This document shows, piece by piece, positions 37,204 through 50,900 of a DNA stretch of 64,000 nucleotides. The position numbers were made by a program, and so were the translations under genes. Origin of the DNA: Apostichopus japonicus (lineage: Eukaryota > Echinodermata > Holothuroidea > Aspidochirotida > Stichopodidae); contig NC_092562.1 in assembly GCF_037975245.1 (NCBI RefSeq), positions 4,394,001 through 4,458,000 on the forward strand. Direction: 5' to 3'. The notes under the pieces were generated by a model that saw only the letters and a program-made list of their open reading frames with translations, made no database searches and was not told the origin of the DNA. Numbering within the stretch: position 1 is the first letter of the stretch; each line of letters begins with the position of its first letter.

Positions 37204-37284
<81 letters not shown>
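37204..37284. repeat. AT dinucleotide microsatellite
   Basis: Uninterrupted (AT)n of about 80 bp. Confidence 0.95.
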
Positions 37285-37286
<2 letters not shown>

Positions 37287-37306
37287 ATATATATAACTAT
37301 GGATCC

Positions 37307-37575
37307 TACCTTAGGTCGACAGTTACATTGACTTACACACTAAATTTAATCTAACCCTAACCCTTTTTTCTAACCCTAACCCTGAACTGACCCTAACCAA
37401 AACTTTTAAATGAACGTTTTAGAGGACGGAGAACATTATAAAGCTATTTGCGACAATAAAAAAGTGTCTTAAAATGGTAGTGAAAACATTAGGTCGACAC
37501 TGAAATGTCGACCTAAGGTACACTGTTGCATGACCTAAGGTACACTTTTTTACCATAAACTGTCGACCTAAGGTA
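37307..37575. mobile_element. 269-bp TIR element between two AT microsatellites
   Basis: TACCTTAGGTCGACAGTT (37307-37324) is perfectly inverted at 37558-37575. Internal extra copies of the CTAAGGTAC / GTCGACCTAAGG motif lie at 37490-37545, and two (CCCTAA)2-type telomere-like strings lie at 37354-37382. No ORF. It appears to be a small non-autonomous element that landed in or near an AT-rich microsatellite. Confidence 0.6.
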
Positions 37576-37608
37576 CATATTATGCTTATATATTATGCAT
37601 ATTATGCT

Positions 37609-37797
<189 letters not shown>

Positions 37798-38846
37798 ATA
37801 TCAAGAGTTTTTGACACGATCGATTATATTGTACGAGTGAAATCTAACGGAATATTTGTGAGCGTTGTTAAGGAAGGGATATTTCTCAAACAGTTGCGGC
37901 AGACACGTTGATTAATTCGCCATTGGCAGGGCATGAAGGCCTTACACTGACAGGATGATACAAGCAGAGTATAGCGCATGCTGGTAAGCGCTGACGGCGA
38001 GAGAACGCGAATATCACACCCTGACCCTTCCATGCATGGTGAGAGCGCATTCTGTCTGCAAATATATTTGTGTAAGTCTAGCACCCAATGACGTCACACT
38101 ACCTTCATTACTCATGAATATTCATTACCTTGCAATATCATCTCAGCCCAGTTGGGACACTTTTTTAATGTTATACTGTCCCATCCGAAAGCACTGCTAT
38201 ACTGACAGTATGAACAGTTCACAACTTTTATCTGATTGAAACGGGGTATTGATACTGCTCACATTGGCAGAGTGTTTTGTAGCAGGACATGAAAGAAAAA
38301 AATGTCCCAGCTGGGTGATACATTTCTTCACAATGAATTCTTAATTTTTCAAGTTAAATTTAAATCCTTACCCCATGATATACAGCCCAGTGATCATTCA
38401 TCTTTTAACGTAATACAATGACGATTGTTTCAGTATTTATCTGCACAATTTATCACTCTTTCTAGTAGTGATTTCAGTCTTTTCCTTCAAACAATTCTAG
38501 CCATTTTAGCTCTAATAGAGTGAAAGCACTCACTACAGGTGCAGAACTATATAATAGTTGACATGAAGTCACTCTTTGATAAGAGTGACTTTTCACTCCG
38601 CCATAAGAGTGGAAACTTTTCAAAGGGGAAAAAATTCTCACTCTTTGAATTAAGGTTACATATCACATGATTGTGACGTGACGGTATTCGGCGAGAAGGG
38701 GATCAATGTGTCACGTGGCTAAGTAAATAACCTATGCTTTTAAGTGTGTACAAAATGGCTGCACATTTGTGGTATGGGTTAAAGTACGGTACCGTGCATT
38801 AAACTGCTGCTTTTATAGTTTTCATTTTCTTTCTCATCAACTCCAG

Positions 38847-38942
38847 CAAAAATTCGAACTAACAACTCAAAAAGCAACTCGTGATCCTCCTAGAGAAACC
38901 TCTGCTCTCAATAAAGCTTCATCGCAAGTAATTGAACCGTTG
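38847..38942 (+). other. Possible isolated exon (unrecognised)
   Basis: 96 nt open in one frame, bounded by acceptor-like CTCCAG and donor-like GTATGT, encoding QKFELTTQKATRDPPRETSA and 12 more residues. It fits a phase-0 exon, but no neighbouring exon or family was recognised, so chance remains likely. Confidence 0.2.
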
Positions 38943-40262
38943 GTATGTTCGGGTGTATGCATATTTACAGAGGGAGGAGCGATAATCATCGGAACAGCGG
39001 CGAGACATCAGTATATACCCTAGGTGGTCTACAGGTCGTCAAAAAGTGGTTATATAGGCCTTTTTTAATACGAAATGCGAACTGTAGCTATTTATCCTCC
39101 CGGTACAATCATGAAGTTTTCTTTTTATTGTTTCCTGAAGGGCTTTATCTGGGGGACCAGTTCTGTGCCCTGGATACTGTTTGGTTTAATATGAATGTAA
39201 CGTTTGGGAGCTGTGATATCTATGGTAGCTTAAAGAGACCATTGACGAAAGGTTTCGTATTCTACGACCCATACAAAAAATATAATCTCAACCTTATTTC
39301 CAGAAAATTGTAAGATAAAAAGTATGTCAAACTGTAATTTCAAATGATCCAAAAAAGTTGAGTATGTTTATTGAATACGATGATCTTTGCCTGTTAATTT
39401 AAGTCATGGGTTTAGCTCGTTGAAGCCTACCGTACTATGCCTGTTCAACCTTATTACCCAGACGGATAATCCATATCGAACCCTCGCAACTTTATTTACA
39501 GTGAATTTTTTTTTTCAACAGGTCAACAATTTTCGGGAACCTCGTGAATAAGAGGTATATATAGTTAAGTCTAAGCGATAGCGTGAAAGCAAAGATCCAT
39601 AATAAATCTTTATTTTGCTATATAGCTTTCTATTCATTTTCACCCTCTAATTTATGACGGAATGTTACGTGTTCGGCAATATATACGGCTCTCACTATTG
39701 TCACGACGTCGCCGGGAATGGACAAAATTCCACGACAACACAATCGTGTGAAAGCGTTTACTCTTCTGAAGAAAATCATGTAAATATTTACTTAAGGGGG
39801 GTATTGTATCACGTTTCTTGGACAAATATATTTGATACTCATCACTTGTATCGCCATTAAATTTAAATTCTTTTGTCAGCTGGGCAAGTTTTTGTGAAAA
39901 GAAAAGAAAACAGTTATTTATGTGCCTTTCAGTTAAAGCTTTGAAATATTTCCAAGAAGTTAAAAACGAAGGAACTCAATTTCTAAATATAAGAATCAAG
40001 AATGATATTGCCTGCTCAACTTTTCGAAGCATGTCCAAAAATACTTGTCTCTTTGGGTTTTTTTTTTTGGGGGGGGGATTACTTTTTTAATTACATGAAT
40101 GTTAATGAGAAGAAATATTAACCGTAATTAATTTTCTAAATATAATCAGCAATAAATGATAAAAGGAGGCATTGGAATGTCGACGAGAAGGATTCTCTGC
40201 TACCCCCCCCCCCCGCCCTCTCCCTCCTAATATTGTGACCAAAATGGAATGGAACTTGGAGT

Positions 40263-40766
40263 AATTATAGAATACAGGGCCACTCGATGATACTATCTGA
40301 GCATCCGGATGCGCGGATGCTCAGTCTCACCCCAGTACGTATGTGAGTAAAAAATGTCAAAGTCCCAGTTCTTTCTTTTTGAGTGGATGCGCGGATGCGT
40401 GGATGCGGAGTCAAAAATTTCCTAAGTCCTTTGCTAGTACTTCTGTGGTGGAATTTTAGAGGGCGTCACACATGTACGGATGCCTTTAAAAAACGACACA
40501 CTATTGATGTGGAATATCTTCGTACATACGGGACTTTCAGTATTGGAAATACGTGATGGTATATGTCGAAACTTTTTCGAAAATTATTTAAGTCCATTCC
40601 TAGTACTCCCGGGATGGATGCGCGGATGCGCGGATGCGGAGTCAAAATGAAATACGTGATGGAATTTTAGAGGGTGTCATACGTGTACGGACATGTACAG
40701 ACACACCGCGCATCCGCGCATCCGGATGCTGGGAAGAGTTAATGAATGGCCCTGTATTCTATAATT
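40263..40766. mobile_element. 504-bp TIR element with GGATGCGC motifs
   Basis: The 20-bp perfect terminal inverted repeat AATTATAGAATACAGGGCCA (40263-40282) is inverted at 40747-40766. Just inside, GCATCCGGATGCGCGGATGC is mirrored by GCATCCGCGCATCCGGATGC, and two middle blocks repeat GGATGCGCGGATGCG...GAGTCAAAA. No transposase. No certain target duplication. The CAGGGCC core of the ends is hAT-like. Confidence 0.7.
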
Positions 40767-41496
40767 GTACCTGGAACTTAAATCAAGCGATTATCAAGCT
40801 GTCATCATACAACGGTGATTAGGACCATTGCATTCCTTCCATTCCCCTCTACGAATATCTTGGTTAGGGTGAACTTTCCGAAAATCTCAATTAAAGCAAT
40901 CTTTTGACATGTTTAGGGCAGTTTTGTGTGTAAAAACAAAACGAAAAGTGCGAATTTTCATGAATAAGAAGTGCTCATCAGTTTTGTTGATAAATTAGAC
41001 AAATTGTAATTTACTTAAAAGTGATCTTTTAATGAGAAATAAAGAAATGCAATAAAAAAGCGTGTTAAAAAAATGCAAGAGGAAATTATTGCATATCATA
41101 TGAATCCACAAAGGATGCGTTTTGCCAAAAAGTTTTGATGGGAATTTTGTGTTTTGGGACTTCTGACAGTCATTACGTCTTACTGCCACTAGACTCCCCC
41201 GTTACCCCCTCCCCCTCACCCACGCGTAATCCCTCTCTGTTGCTACTTTTGTGAAACGCATGATTGTCACATAGGCCTATTTCAAATCTTGAATGTTCTT
41301 TCCTCACGGTAGACACAACACTATCATTAAACGTACCACATTCACACAGCAGCAATCTTGCACATAAATAAATATCTGAGCACTGTCAAGTTGCGGTCAT
41401 TGCCACTTTTTATCAATTATCCCGCTAAATTTCACCTCATATGCGATAGGCGATAGGGCTCGCAAGAGGACGCAAGAGGACGTTAAATGGATGTGT

Positions 41497-41680
41497 GCCG
41501 AGAGATTGGCTTCGGTCAGCTTGCGAGTCTACAAGCCTCCATGGCTTCTTTCGCGAGTTCCTGCTTGCGGGAAGATCACATATACATACATACATACATA
41601 CATACATACATACATACATACATACATACATACATACATACATACATACATACATACATACATACATACATACATACATA
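41497..41680 (+). repeat. Dispersed module with (ATAC)n tail, copy 2
   Basis: GAGATTGGCTTCGGTCAGCTT... TTCCTGCTTGCGGGAAGATC followed by about 100 bp of (CATA)n. Same body and tail arrangement as the copy at 3150-3257. Confidence 0.55.
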
Positions 41681-43270
41681 GGTCTTACGGTAATTCCATT
41701 AAATCTTGTGGGAAATGGAATATGGTTAATGAACGCAACCGGTTAGTGAATTCAACTAAACACTCGTCAATGAAGCATTCGTTAACTATGTGCAAATGAC
41801 TGCGCAAGCGTCGTTGCCATGTAAACCGTTCCGCTGTGATTTTCGTCGGTGAATACACTTCCCGGTATATTATACCCGCAAGACGTGGTGCGGTTTTAAT
41901 TTGAAGCCATAATAACCTTTCAATAAAAGTGCACTCGGGGAAGTTAGCTGCAATGAACTTGTGACCCTTCCAGTTGAAATGATCTGGAACTGATAGCTCG
42001 TTAACGAGATAGTAAAAACGGGTCGACCAGACCCCCATTCGCGTGGCATACCAATAATTTATGTCGTGACGTCAGAATTTTGACGTGGCGGTATCATCAT
42101 GGTTTATGTATAGTTTTAGCGAATATAACTTTGACCAAGAAGGGTTAAGTGGTTTTCCAATTGTGCGCGAAAAATGCCGGTTATAATAATATACGACAAG
42201 AATGATAAACAAACACAGGTAGGCCGTTCGCGAAAATAATTCAAGTGGATTTTATAGATATCAACTTGTGAAGGGCAACTTTGTATAGTATGACAGTCTT
42301 GTTTATTTTTACCTGTTTACAATAGCCTATTCCTTGCACGCTAGTCATGAAGAGAGAATGCGTAACCAGGCAAAGTGTGTGTGGGTGTGTGTGTGTTGAG
42401 GGTGAGGGGAGGGGAGGGGAGGGGAAGGTGGAGGGGAAAGGTTAGCTGGAATCCTTGGAATCTACACTGCACTCATCCCAAACTCTTTTTCTCTCATACG
42501 GGACTTTCTCTCTCCATGTCTCTCTCACAGTCCGTCTCTCTTTTGGTTCAACCATTGAAAATAACAAATCTGTAGGCCTATTTACAAAATACAAATGTTT
42601 TCATGCGAGTAGAATGACCCAGTCCATTTTGTGTGAATGGCCCGACTGGGCATTCGTAGTATCGGCATTTATATATCTTGACAAATGTTGACAAAACCTT
42701 CCACCAAATGAGTAACGACCATCGTTTACAAATTCAATTAAGTTGATAGATACACAGTCACACACTGTTTACGCTCAACTTAATCAATTTGTCTTACCCT
42801 CTACCTCACTTGGTTCTTTTATTTTGTCCCTTTTTTTCGTCCAGTCATGTTTACTTTTACATTCTTCGAACAAGCTAAAAAAAAAATAATAATTCAACAA
42901 AATATATCGCTTTTAAATTTTAACGCTATACACAAATTGAATTTCGTGACGAAGCTGGTTGTCAACAAAGTGCTGTAAATGAAATTAAGGAGTAAAAACG
43001 GCCGATGCCGTGCGTCTAGAAGATTCGATTTGAAGCGGAAATACACTTTTCTTCTTTCCTTTTCCTTAATCACAAATAAAATGTTACAATTATTGGTCTA
43101 TAAATATACACGAGTCTTCAAAGTTCCATTGCGTAATTGATTATGTATATATTTGCTTGCTCCGCTCTGGTATGTTTACACGTGTGTGTTTCTTATGTCA
43201 TCTATTTGGATGCGTGACGTGAGATATATATAATATGGATGAATACGTGACGTAAGAACTTAAAGGGAGA

Positions 43271-43271
<1 letters not shown>

Positions 43272-43351
<80 letters not shown>
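43272..43351. repeat. AT dinucleotide microsatellite
   Basis: (AT)n of about 80 bp. Confidence 0.95.
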
Positions 43352-43353
<2 letters not shown>

Positions 43354-46300
43354 TATGCAGTCACAAATCTTTAATCTATAGTGTGATAGAAAATTATATA
43401 TTAGAGGGCGATGTCATGCCGGACTGTTATGGATGCAATTTTGTCGATGTGTGATATAACAGATAATAACATCATAGGGTAAAGGCAACGGAGCCGGGGA
43501 CGGAGCGGAACTTGCCCCCATTTTGGTTAAAGTAAAAGTAAAACTTTGGTGAAATCACATAGTTTCCCTTTATTTCTCTCTTCATATATTTGACATGAAA
43601 CTAAACAGGTAGTATTGAGCATTACAAACAAGGCCAGTATTGTATATACCAAATGTTAACATCATTTGTCATTTCGATAATAATTGTTTGCATATACCAC
43701 CTTCATCGCGAGTAGAAACTGAAGCAGTTATTTTCAAAATATTGTTGTTTTTTTTCTCCATTTTCCTTCCTTAGTGAAACTTAACGAAAATCAACTAGGA
43801 AATGGAACGAAGTGCATCCCGATGAGATTTTAGTCTCTCATACAGAAATAAAAAAATTATTAAAATAAATCCGCAAAGTAATTATACCGGTAACTAATAA
43901 CTATGCCGCTGCGAATGGAACTTGAATGTAACCTGGTAAAATTTAAGCAATATTCAAGCAAGATACACGTTTTTGTTATTCAAGGCATATACAATCTCCA
44001 ATTTAATGAAGAATATATGTTTCACGCAGTGACGTGGAATGAATTAGCGTTTCACCGTGCATGGCACACTATAGCATTTAAAAAACCTGTTCGTCTCAAC
44101 GTTCATCAGAACAAAAGGTTTAATTTTTTGTTATAAAGGTTGCCTATGCCCAGTTTTAATGTCCATAGACCGACAGATAGATATGAAGAAAACAAATAAA
44201 GTATGTTGTCTGCAGTGCCTTTGCCACTTATCAAACAATATTTTTTCAACCTCCCCTCCCCTCCCCGAACACCTTCCCCTCCCCCAAGAAATTATAATAG
44301 TAAGTAGTAGTTGATAGTAGTAATAAGTCATACAATTCCACCCATGCATGCAGGTATCATGGTAGGCTATATGTAAATAAGATTAGGGCTATGTGACATA
44401 TGATAACTGTTGTATACGTCCAGGCTATGTCATGTTATTTCAGGTTTGACAGTTGGTTGTGAGCATTCTTAGAATACCCAATAATTGTGAGTCTATGGCA
44501 TTAATCTATAACAAAACCAATGTAATTTATCGATGTCGAATATTTAAAGAGAGACAGGGTCACCTTAACCTACAAATACAAGAACAACCGATCAGGACAT
44601 GCTTTAATTGAAGGTATGTAATCTCGAAGCATATATCGTAGGCATAGTCCCTCATCAGGCCTCGAATTCAATATTACGTCACGAAAGATTGGAATGTTAA
44701 ATAGTTTTGGGTTAAGTGACGGTCTTTCCATGTAAAGATTCTACGAATTGACGCAATGGAATTCCTTATCGCGTAATTACTGCAGGATACAACGGCTCCA
44801 TAATACGTAAATAACGCTAGGTTTTATCGCTGTTGACTCGTGCCCAGCATGTGTGCACGTTAGTCAATGTAAGTATCTGACCATAGGCATGTGTCTCTTC
44901 ATTGACATTTGGTGTAAGTTATAAACATTTCTCCTGGAAATCTAGGAGGCTGCCAAATAGTCGTGCATGTGCAGTAAACTACATTGAAACGTTTCTGAGA
45001 GAACAATAATGAGGACAAAGGCACGTTGCTGATAGTGATTTTACAAAAACGGGTGCTTATAGGATTAGTGGGAAGAGAGACTGGAAGTCTTGAAGAAAAG
45101 GCTTTTCTTTTACGCTGCATGCAGTTAACGAGACGGTTATTTCGCGATAAAGCTGTCAGTTAGCATTACAGCCGTAGTCATTAGTGTTAGGTGTAAATCC
45201 ATTCAGCAGCAGTAACAATACATTGATGGAGGTTTCACGTAAAGTCATACCAAAATCAGTTTGACAGAGAGGCAGTTCGGAACGACTGTCAGGTTAAAAT
45301 ACAGTTTCTGTATGACAAGAGGAAAATATAAGCCTATATATAAAGGCCTATATCTCAATGGACATAGAAGTGGCTATAAAGAGTGATATGTATAGCCTAT
45401 TTAGGTATGCTAAACTGGTCATAACATGCATAAAACGCTCTCAGCACAAACTATAAACAACCATATAAGAAATTTTCACCGATACATATACGAGGGCCTA
45501 ATTAGCATGGTCGTCGAAAATATTTATATTGTTCGTGCAGAATAAATATTAGTAAAATTAGTTTTATACGAGCTCCTCGTGAGGTGGCGGGGTGGGGGGG
45601 GGGGGGTAACAACTACCGAAAGAATATAACCACCCATCCGCTGAATCCGAAGAGAAGCGGCTAGGTGGCCTATTGCCACGAATCGTGCAGTCAGCTAACC
45701 AAACGGGCCCTGTGTGCTCTTTAGGATCTAAGAGGGCCATTTCAAGACAATCGAATTTAAAATATCCTGGAAGGAGCACTCCACATGAAGGAAACGTACC
45801 GACCATGTAGGGTCATGTGACGCGCTCACATGTGCTACTAATATATTATTTAACCCATTGTCAGTTCGAAATGAATAGCGTTACGTAGAAAATGCACTGT
45901 ACCGGGCATTGACGGTAAATTTGAGAATAGTAACTTAGGTTTGGATGATAACACTGTTGAGATTAAATTTCCGTCACATAAAAAAAGCTTGATCTGCATG
46001 GACTCTGGCTACTATTCGAACATCTACTGTCAGGGTGTTGTCGATTGTTTAGGGCAGGCGGTCACTCCTTTCATATCATACGCGCTTGCGTACGTGCAGA
46101 AACAGCTAGGCTAAAGAACAACACTCATGTCGTCTGCTTATCGTGTTTGAGTACATTTGTGTACACAGTCCTGATAAGCTGCGCGCGTTCCAGTTGTAGT
46201 TCGACTGTTTGAAAAGTTATGCACAGGGGAGCGATTGCTCCCACTAGTCTATGGAACGCGAATAGGGCAACTTATTTCGTTGCTAAGTTTAACGGAATTT

Positions 46301-46378
46301 TAGACATCAACGTGAGTTTGAGCAACAGCATGGTAAAACAGCAGCAACAACTTTAGTTTAGGCAACAACAAACTTAGA

Positions 46379-46450
46379 TTAGACAACGAAATCAGTTTGC
46401 CCTTTTCGCGCGTGGACGCGCGAAAAGGGCAAACTGATTTCGTTGTCTAA
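46379..46450. repeat. Perfect palindrome, 35-bp arms with 2-nt loop
   Basis: The left arm 46379-46413 and right arm 46416-46450 are exact complements around the centre GG. The arms include GACAACGAAATCAGTTTGCC and CTTTTCGCGCGT. The sequence CCCTTTTCGCG also occurs in the outer arm of the host element near 47838, so the palindrome may derive from an inverted duplication of its own end. Confidence 0.9.
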
Positions 46451-46535
46451 ACTTACGTTGTTGCCATCGGCGCTGTTCAACAATTGCTTTACCACGTGGG
46501 CTTCATATGATTACTATACGCAGGGGTTGGTTCTT

Positions 46536-47426
46536 ACGAAGATCTGAGAGGACACGGTAAAAAAATTTTTACGTACGTACGTGATATTTATAAGGTACGT
46601 ACGTAGTAAATATTACGTACGTACGTAATATTTATTACGTACGTACGTAATATTTATAAGGTACGTACGTGATAAATATTACGTACGTACGTAATATTTA
46701 TCACGTACGTACGGTACGTGATAATTTTACGTTCTATAATGAAGATAGTAAGAAGTGGCGGTTCGCGGTACGTACATACTGTAACATATTTGTCAACATG
46801 CAAGATACGTATACCACAGAAGTCAAGCTTATACTTATAGTTAACTAAAAAATGCCGGAGACAGACAAATGGTACGTTCGTTCGACTAACACCACAGGAA
46901 TGTATGTGCTTAGGCTTGCCACAATATAAAAATCTCCACATCCACAATGTCTGAATGTTTTGCGATACAAGAAAATGCTCCTCAGAATGCGCCTGAGATG
47001 TCTTTCGCCTAACTATTATCCGATGCTTTGCTGTCAAAGTAATTAATAAAGGATTTCCTTCTGGCTAAACCCTAAATTAATGTACATACGAACAAGTTCA
47101 TCCCTCTGCATCTTTGATATGAAGATGTATCACCCGCAGTATATAACGTAGGCTCCCTAACGTTAGACAAGTGTTAACATAGGCTATATCACTAAACACG
47201 TACGTATACGTAGGCCTACATTCGTTATAATTATTAAATACGTACGTGATAATCCCTACATAAGTACGTAGTAATTATTATGTACGTACGTAGTAATTAT
47301 CACGTACGTACGTAGTAATTATGACGTACGTACCTGATAATTATTACGTACGTACGTAGTAGGCCTATTATTACGTACGTACGTAATAATTTTTTTTTTA
47401 ACCATGTCCTCTCTAGATCTTCGTAC
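46536..47426. mobile_element. Nested inverted-repeat element with ACGTACGTACGT arrays
   Basis: The left end ACGAAGATCTGAGAGGACACGG is mirrored by CCATGTCCTCTCTAGATCTTCGT at the right. GTTCTT flanks both sides (46530-46535, 47427-47432). Sub-terminal arrays of about seven ACGTACGTACGT units spaced by AATATTTAT-type linkers lie at 46569-46728 and, in mirrored orientation, 47238-47389. The unique centre of about 500 bp has no convincing ORF. Confidence 0.65.
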
Positions 47427-47914
47427 GTTCTTGCTGCCTGGGTTTAGGAAAACAGTCCTGTGGACAAGGCCGCCTTGGTTCTTCGCATATACGGGAAGTT
47501 ACTAGAAGAGCAACTGGGCGGGGTCAGCTCATGTATGTAGCATGGTGGAGAGCGTTAACCGGCTTGCAATTGGGTCGGGATATGTGTCAATCTTACTGAC
47601 TATTTCGTAATTGGTCAGTAAATTAAGGACGCGTATGTATATACAGCGCAAGTCGAATTTCGCGCGAAATGCCCATATTTTTTATATCACGTGATTGGGC
47701 AATAACGTTAGTTTAGACAAGTTTAGACAACGACGTAAGTTTAGACAACAACGTAAGCTTAGACGACAATGTAAGTTTGAGCAACAACATGATAAAACAG
47801 CAGCAACAACTTTAGTTTAGACAGCGAAATATGGTTGCCCTTTTCGCGTTCCATATTCGCGTTCCATAGACTAGTGGGAGCTATCGCTCCCCTGTGCAAA
47901 AATCCTGTTTGAAA

Positions 47915-50900
47915 GATGATGCTCAAAGTGGCAATTTTCGAATTAAAAACTGCTGTTTACATTGAACAAAATGTACCACTTAGCTAGATAACACTACTCA
48001 TGAAGCTTCACTTGGAATGTGGTAGCTATGAAATCATGACATTAGTAACTATAGAATATACCTTCAAGGAGTACTATAAGAGTTGAGTTGTACAAGGTAG
48101 CCTCCATGATTGGTACGTATTTTTGCGCGCCTCCTCATTGACATAGTCGGTCTAGGTTAATGTATACGCCGATGATCCCGGCGCCTACAGGTGCCAGATA
48201 TAAACAAATTGCTCACCCAAGCCCAGACTATGCATGGAATTGCATGGGTGAGCAATGTGCAGTCCCTTTGTGGGTCAGGCTATTCTGCACTGGGCCCTGT
48301 TGCGCCCTGCTATGACACTGAATATACCCCGTAACCCCCCCCCCCCCGGGACAGCACTTGTGTCGTGGGGTATTCTTATTTCTGTCAGGAGCCATCCAAA
48401 CATTCAGTCCGCCAACAGCCACGAAGATATGAATTCCAGAACTATACTGAGTGAAACATCATGAAAAATAAAAAACAGCAGCCCGATTACCCGGGAAATA
48501 TCCGGTTAATATAACGGAAATAATCGAGTCAGAATTTCGTATTTTGCTACTGAGAGCATTAAAAGATGCAACTTACAGATAGGCTATAGGCTTTCAGTGT
48601 AGTATTTCTCGTTCACATATAATACACACATACACAACTTCAGATAATTCACATTATATGTTATATTGTTAATGATATATTGCAGATATACAACAAAAAA
48701 GTATCATTTTTCAATTCGGTTGCATATGTGTTAGAAAGGACCCTGGAGTAAACTAAGCTCTTCATAAAGGTATATGCGTGGTATCTCTTTTACCACCAAT
48801 AATTCTAAACGAGTGACCTGCTTATAAGAAGAAGGGAAATTATTGGAAGTAAAAGAAGACATGCGCACTGATAGAAAACACTGGCACTGTGCTGATTTTG
48901 AATGCTATACAGGTTGCATGGGTCCGTATTTATCAACGTTTGGAGGGTTAAAACATCTTGATAGTAACAGACAACTAAAAATAAAACTTGATTATGTTAC
49001 TTTAGTCCACCAAAATTAAACCAGGGATGGCGATGAAGGTTGTAACTTATATAACATAACATCTTACAATAAGTTTATGGGACACAACGTTTCTAGTTTT
49101 GAACTCGGTTTGTAATGCTTTAGGCTTACTTTGGAGCCCCCCCTCCCCCTCCAGATGGATATGATTGTCTATTTATTTACTTTATATTTCAATTAACAAA
49201 CGAGTATTTCACAACAAATATTTATATGAACTTGTAATGTTTGGCCACTTGCAGTGTTTCCTTTCCTTTCTGTTCGTTTTGATATTCTTTACTGTTACTT
49301 GGCTTTTCTTTGCTGTTACTTGGCTTTTCTTTGCTGTTACTTGGCTTTTCTTTGCTGTTACTTGGCTTTTTCTTTGCTGTTACTTGGCTTTTTCTTTGCT
49401 GTTACTTGGCTTTTCTTTGCTGTTACTTGGCTTTTCTTTGCTGTTACTTGGCTTTTCTTTGCTGTTACTTGGCTTTTTCTTTGCTGTTACTTGGCTTTTT
49501 CTTTGCTGTTACTTGGCTTTTTCTTTGCTGTTACTTGGCTTTTCTTTGCTGTTACTTGGCTTTTCTTTGCTGTTACTTGGCTTTTTCTTTGCTGTTGCTT
49601 GGCTTTTTCTTTGCTGTTAGATGGTTTTCCCTTGCTTTTACTTGGCCTTTTCTTTGCTGTTACTTGGCCTTTCTTTGTTGTTACTTGGCGTGTCTGTTAC
49701 TTGGCCTTTTCTTTGCTGTTACTTGCCTTTCTTTGATCTTACTTGGCTTTTTTTTGTTGGTTAACTTTTCTTTGCTGTTACTGGGCTTCCTCTCGTTCAG
49801 CGTACTTTTCTTTGCTTTTATTTCTTTTCGCTTTGTTTTTTCTTGTATTGTCTAATTGTCCTGACTGCTACAGTTGCACCGTAGTCCCCTGCATGAAAAA
49901 AGTATTCTGTGATTGTATATTTTTAACTCCGATATTTTTGTTTTCTGTGACAATTCAATCCCACACGTGTAAACCAACAGATAACGTGACATCTCAAACA
50001 TCATATCAGACGACTGCGAATATAAAGATTCAACTTGACCCAAATATATTAATTGTATACGCGACTCATTTACTACAAACCAATACAAAATACCTTAAGC
50101 AAAATGAGAACGTGATTTAGTCATACTTTGACCCGAAGAAGATGATAATAGATTCCGTCGCTTTTATGTTTTGGTTTGTTTCTTAAATAGTTAAATAGGA
50201 AATCCATCAAGGTTTTATCGCAATACATTTCTTTTTTAATACGTGTTATTGACTGGTGGCATTTAACGGTCACGGACTTTTCTATATTAATACTTGTTTT
50301 ATCAATTTTAATTAAGTATAAAGAAAGGGAAAACAAATCAGTCCATCACCTATTAATGTATATAATTAAATTATTAAAAGAAATACAATTTTTATTATTT
50401 TTTATAAAATAATTGAATGTATAGATTGGAGTTAATTTTGTTAATTCTGATACTTGATATAAAAGAAATTTGAGGTATAATTGCTCCCTCTTTCATATGG
50501 ACGTTCGCAATGTCTGATCAATAAAACCGGTGCTATTTGTACATTAAATGTGATGACGCTGTAGAGGATAGTGATGTGAAAAGAATAGATTGTGCACTTG
50601 CAGGCTACTGAAAATGCGCAGATTTTTCATTTTCAACTTTAAATATATACACAAATGTTAAACAAACCAAATTATGGAGACTTGAATACATAATGAAAGA
50701 AAAAAATGCAAGAAAAAGATATGAATATAAAATAATAGATTTTTATGAACAATTTTATTGATCGGCGTAAACACGAACTCATGTCAAAATTATACATTCA
50801 CCAAAGTGGCAGTTATAGGTGTCAAAAGGAGTCCCTTTTTAATCCGTTTAATAACATAATACTGGGAAATTAGTCTACTAATATTCAGTGTTTCACTTGG

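Larger units (their letters stand above)
40767..46204. other. Gene-poor stretch without recognisable exons
   Basis: Apart from the ATAC-tailed module at 41497 and an AT microsatellite at 43272-43351, I see only scattered short ORFs with no family resemblance. The longest, minus 41685-42038 (117 codons), is unrecognised. Confidence 0.5.
46215..47904. mobile_element. 1.7-kb TIR element with 10-bp target duplication (Mutator-like), carrying a nested element
   Basis: The outer arms TGCACAGGGGAGCGAT...CTCCCACTAGTCTATGGAAC are inverted at about 46220-46265 and 47850-47897. The exact 10-bp direct repeat CTGTTTGAAA flanks it (46205-46214 and 47905-47914). Target duplications of 9-11 bp point to the Mutator (MULE) group, but no transposase is present. 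Inside are repeats of TTTAGACAACG(A/T), a perfect 35-bp-arm hairpin and a nested inverted-repeat element at 46536-47426. The nested element contains two ACGT palindrome arrays. Confidence 0.75.
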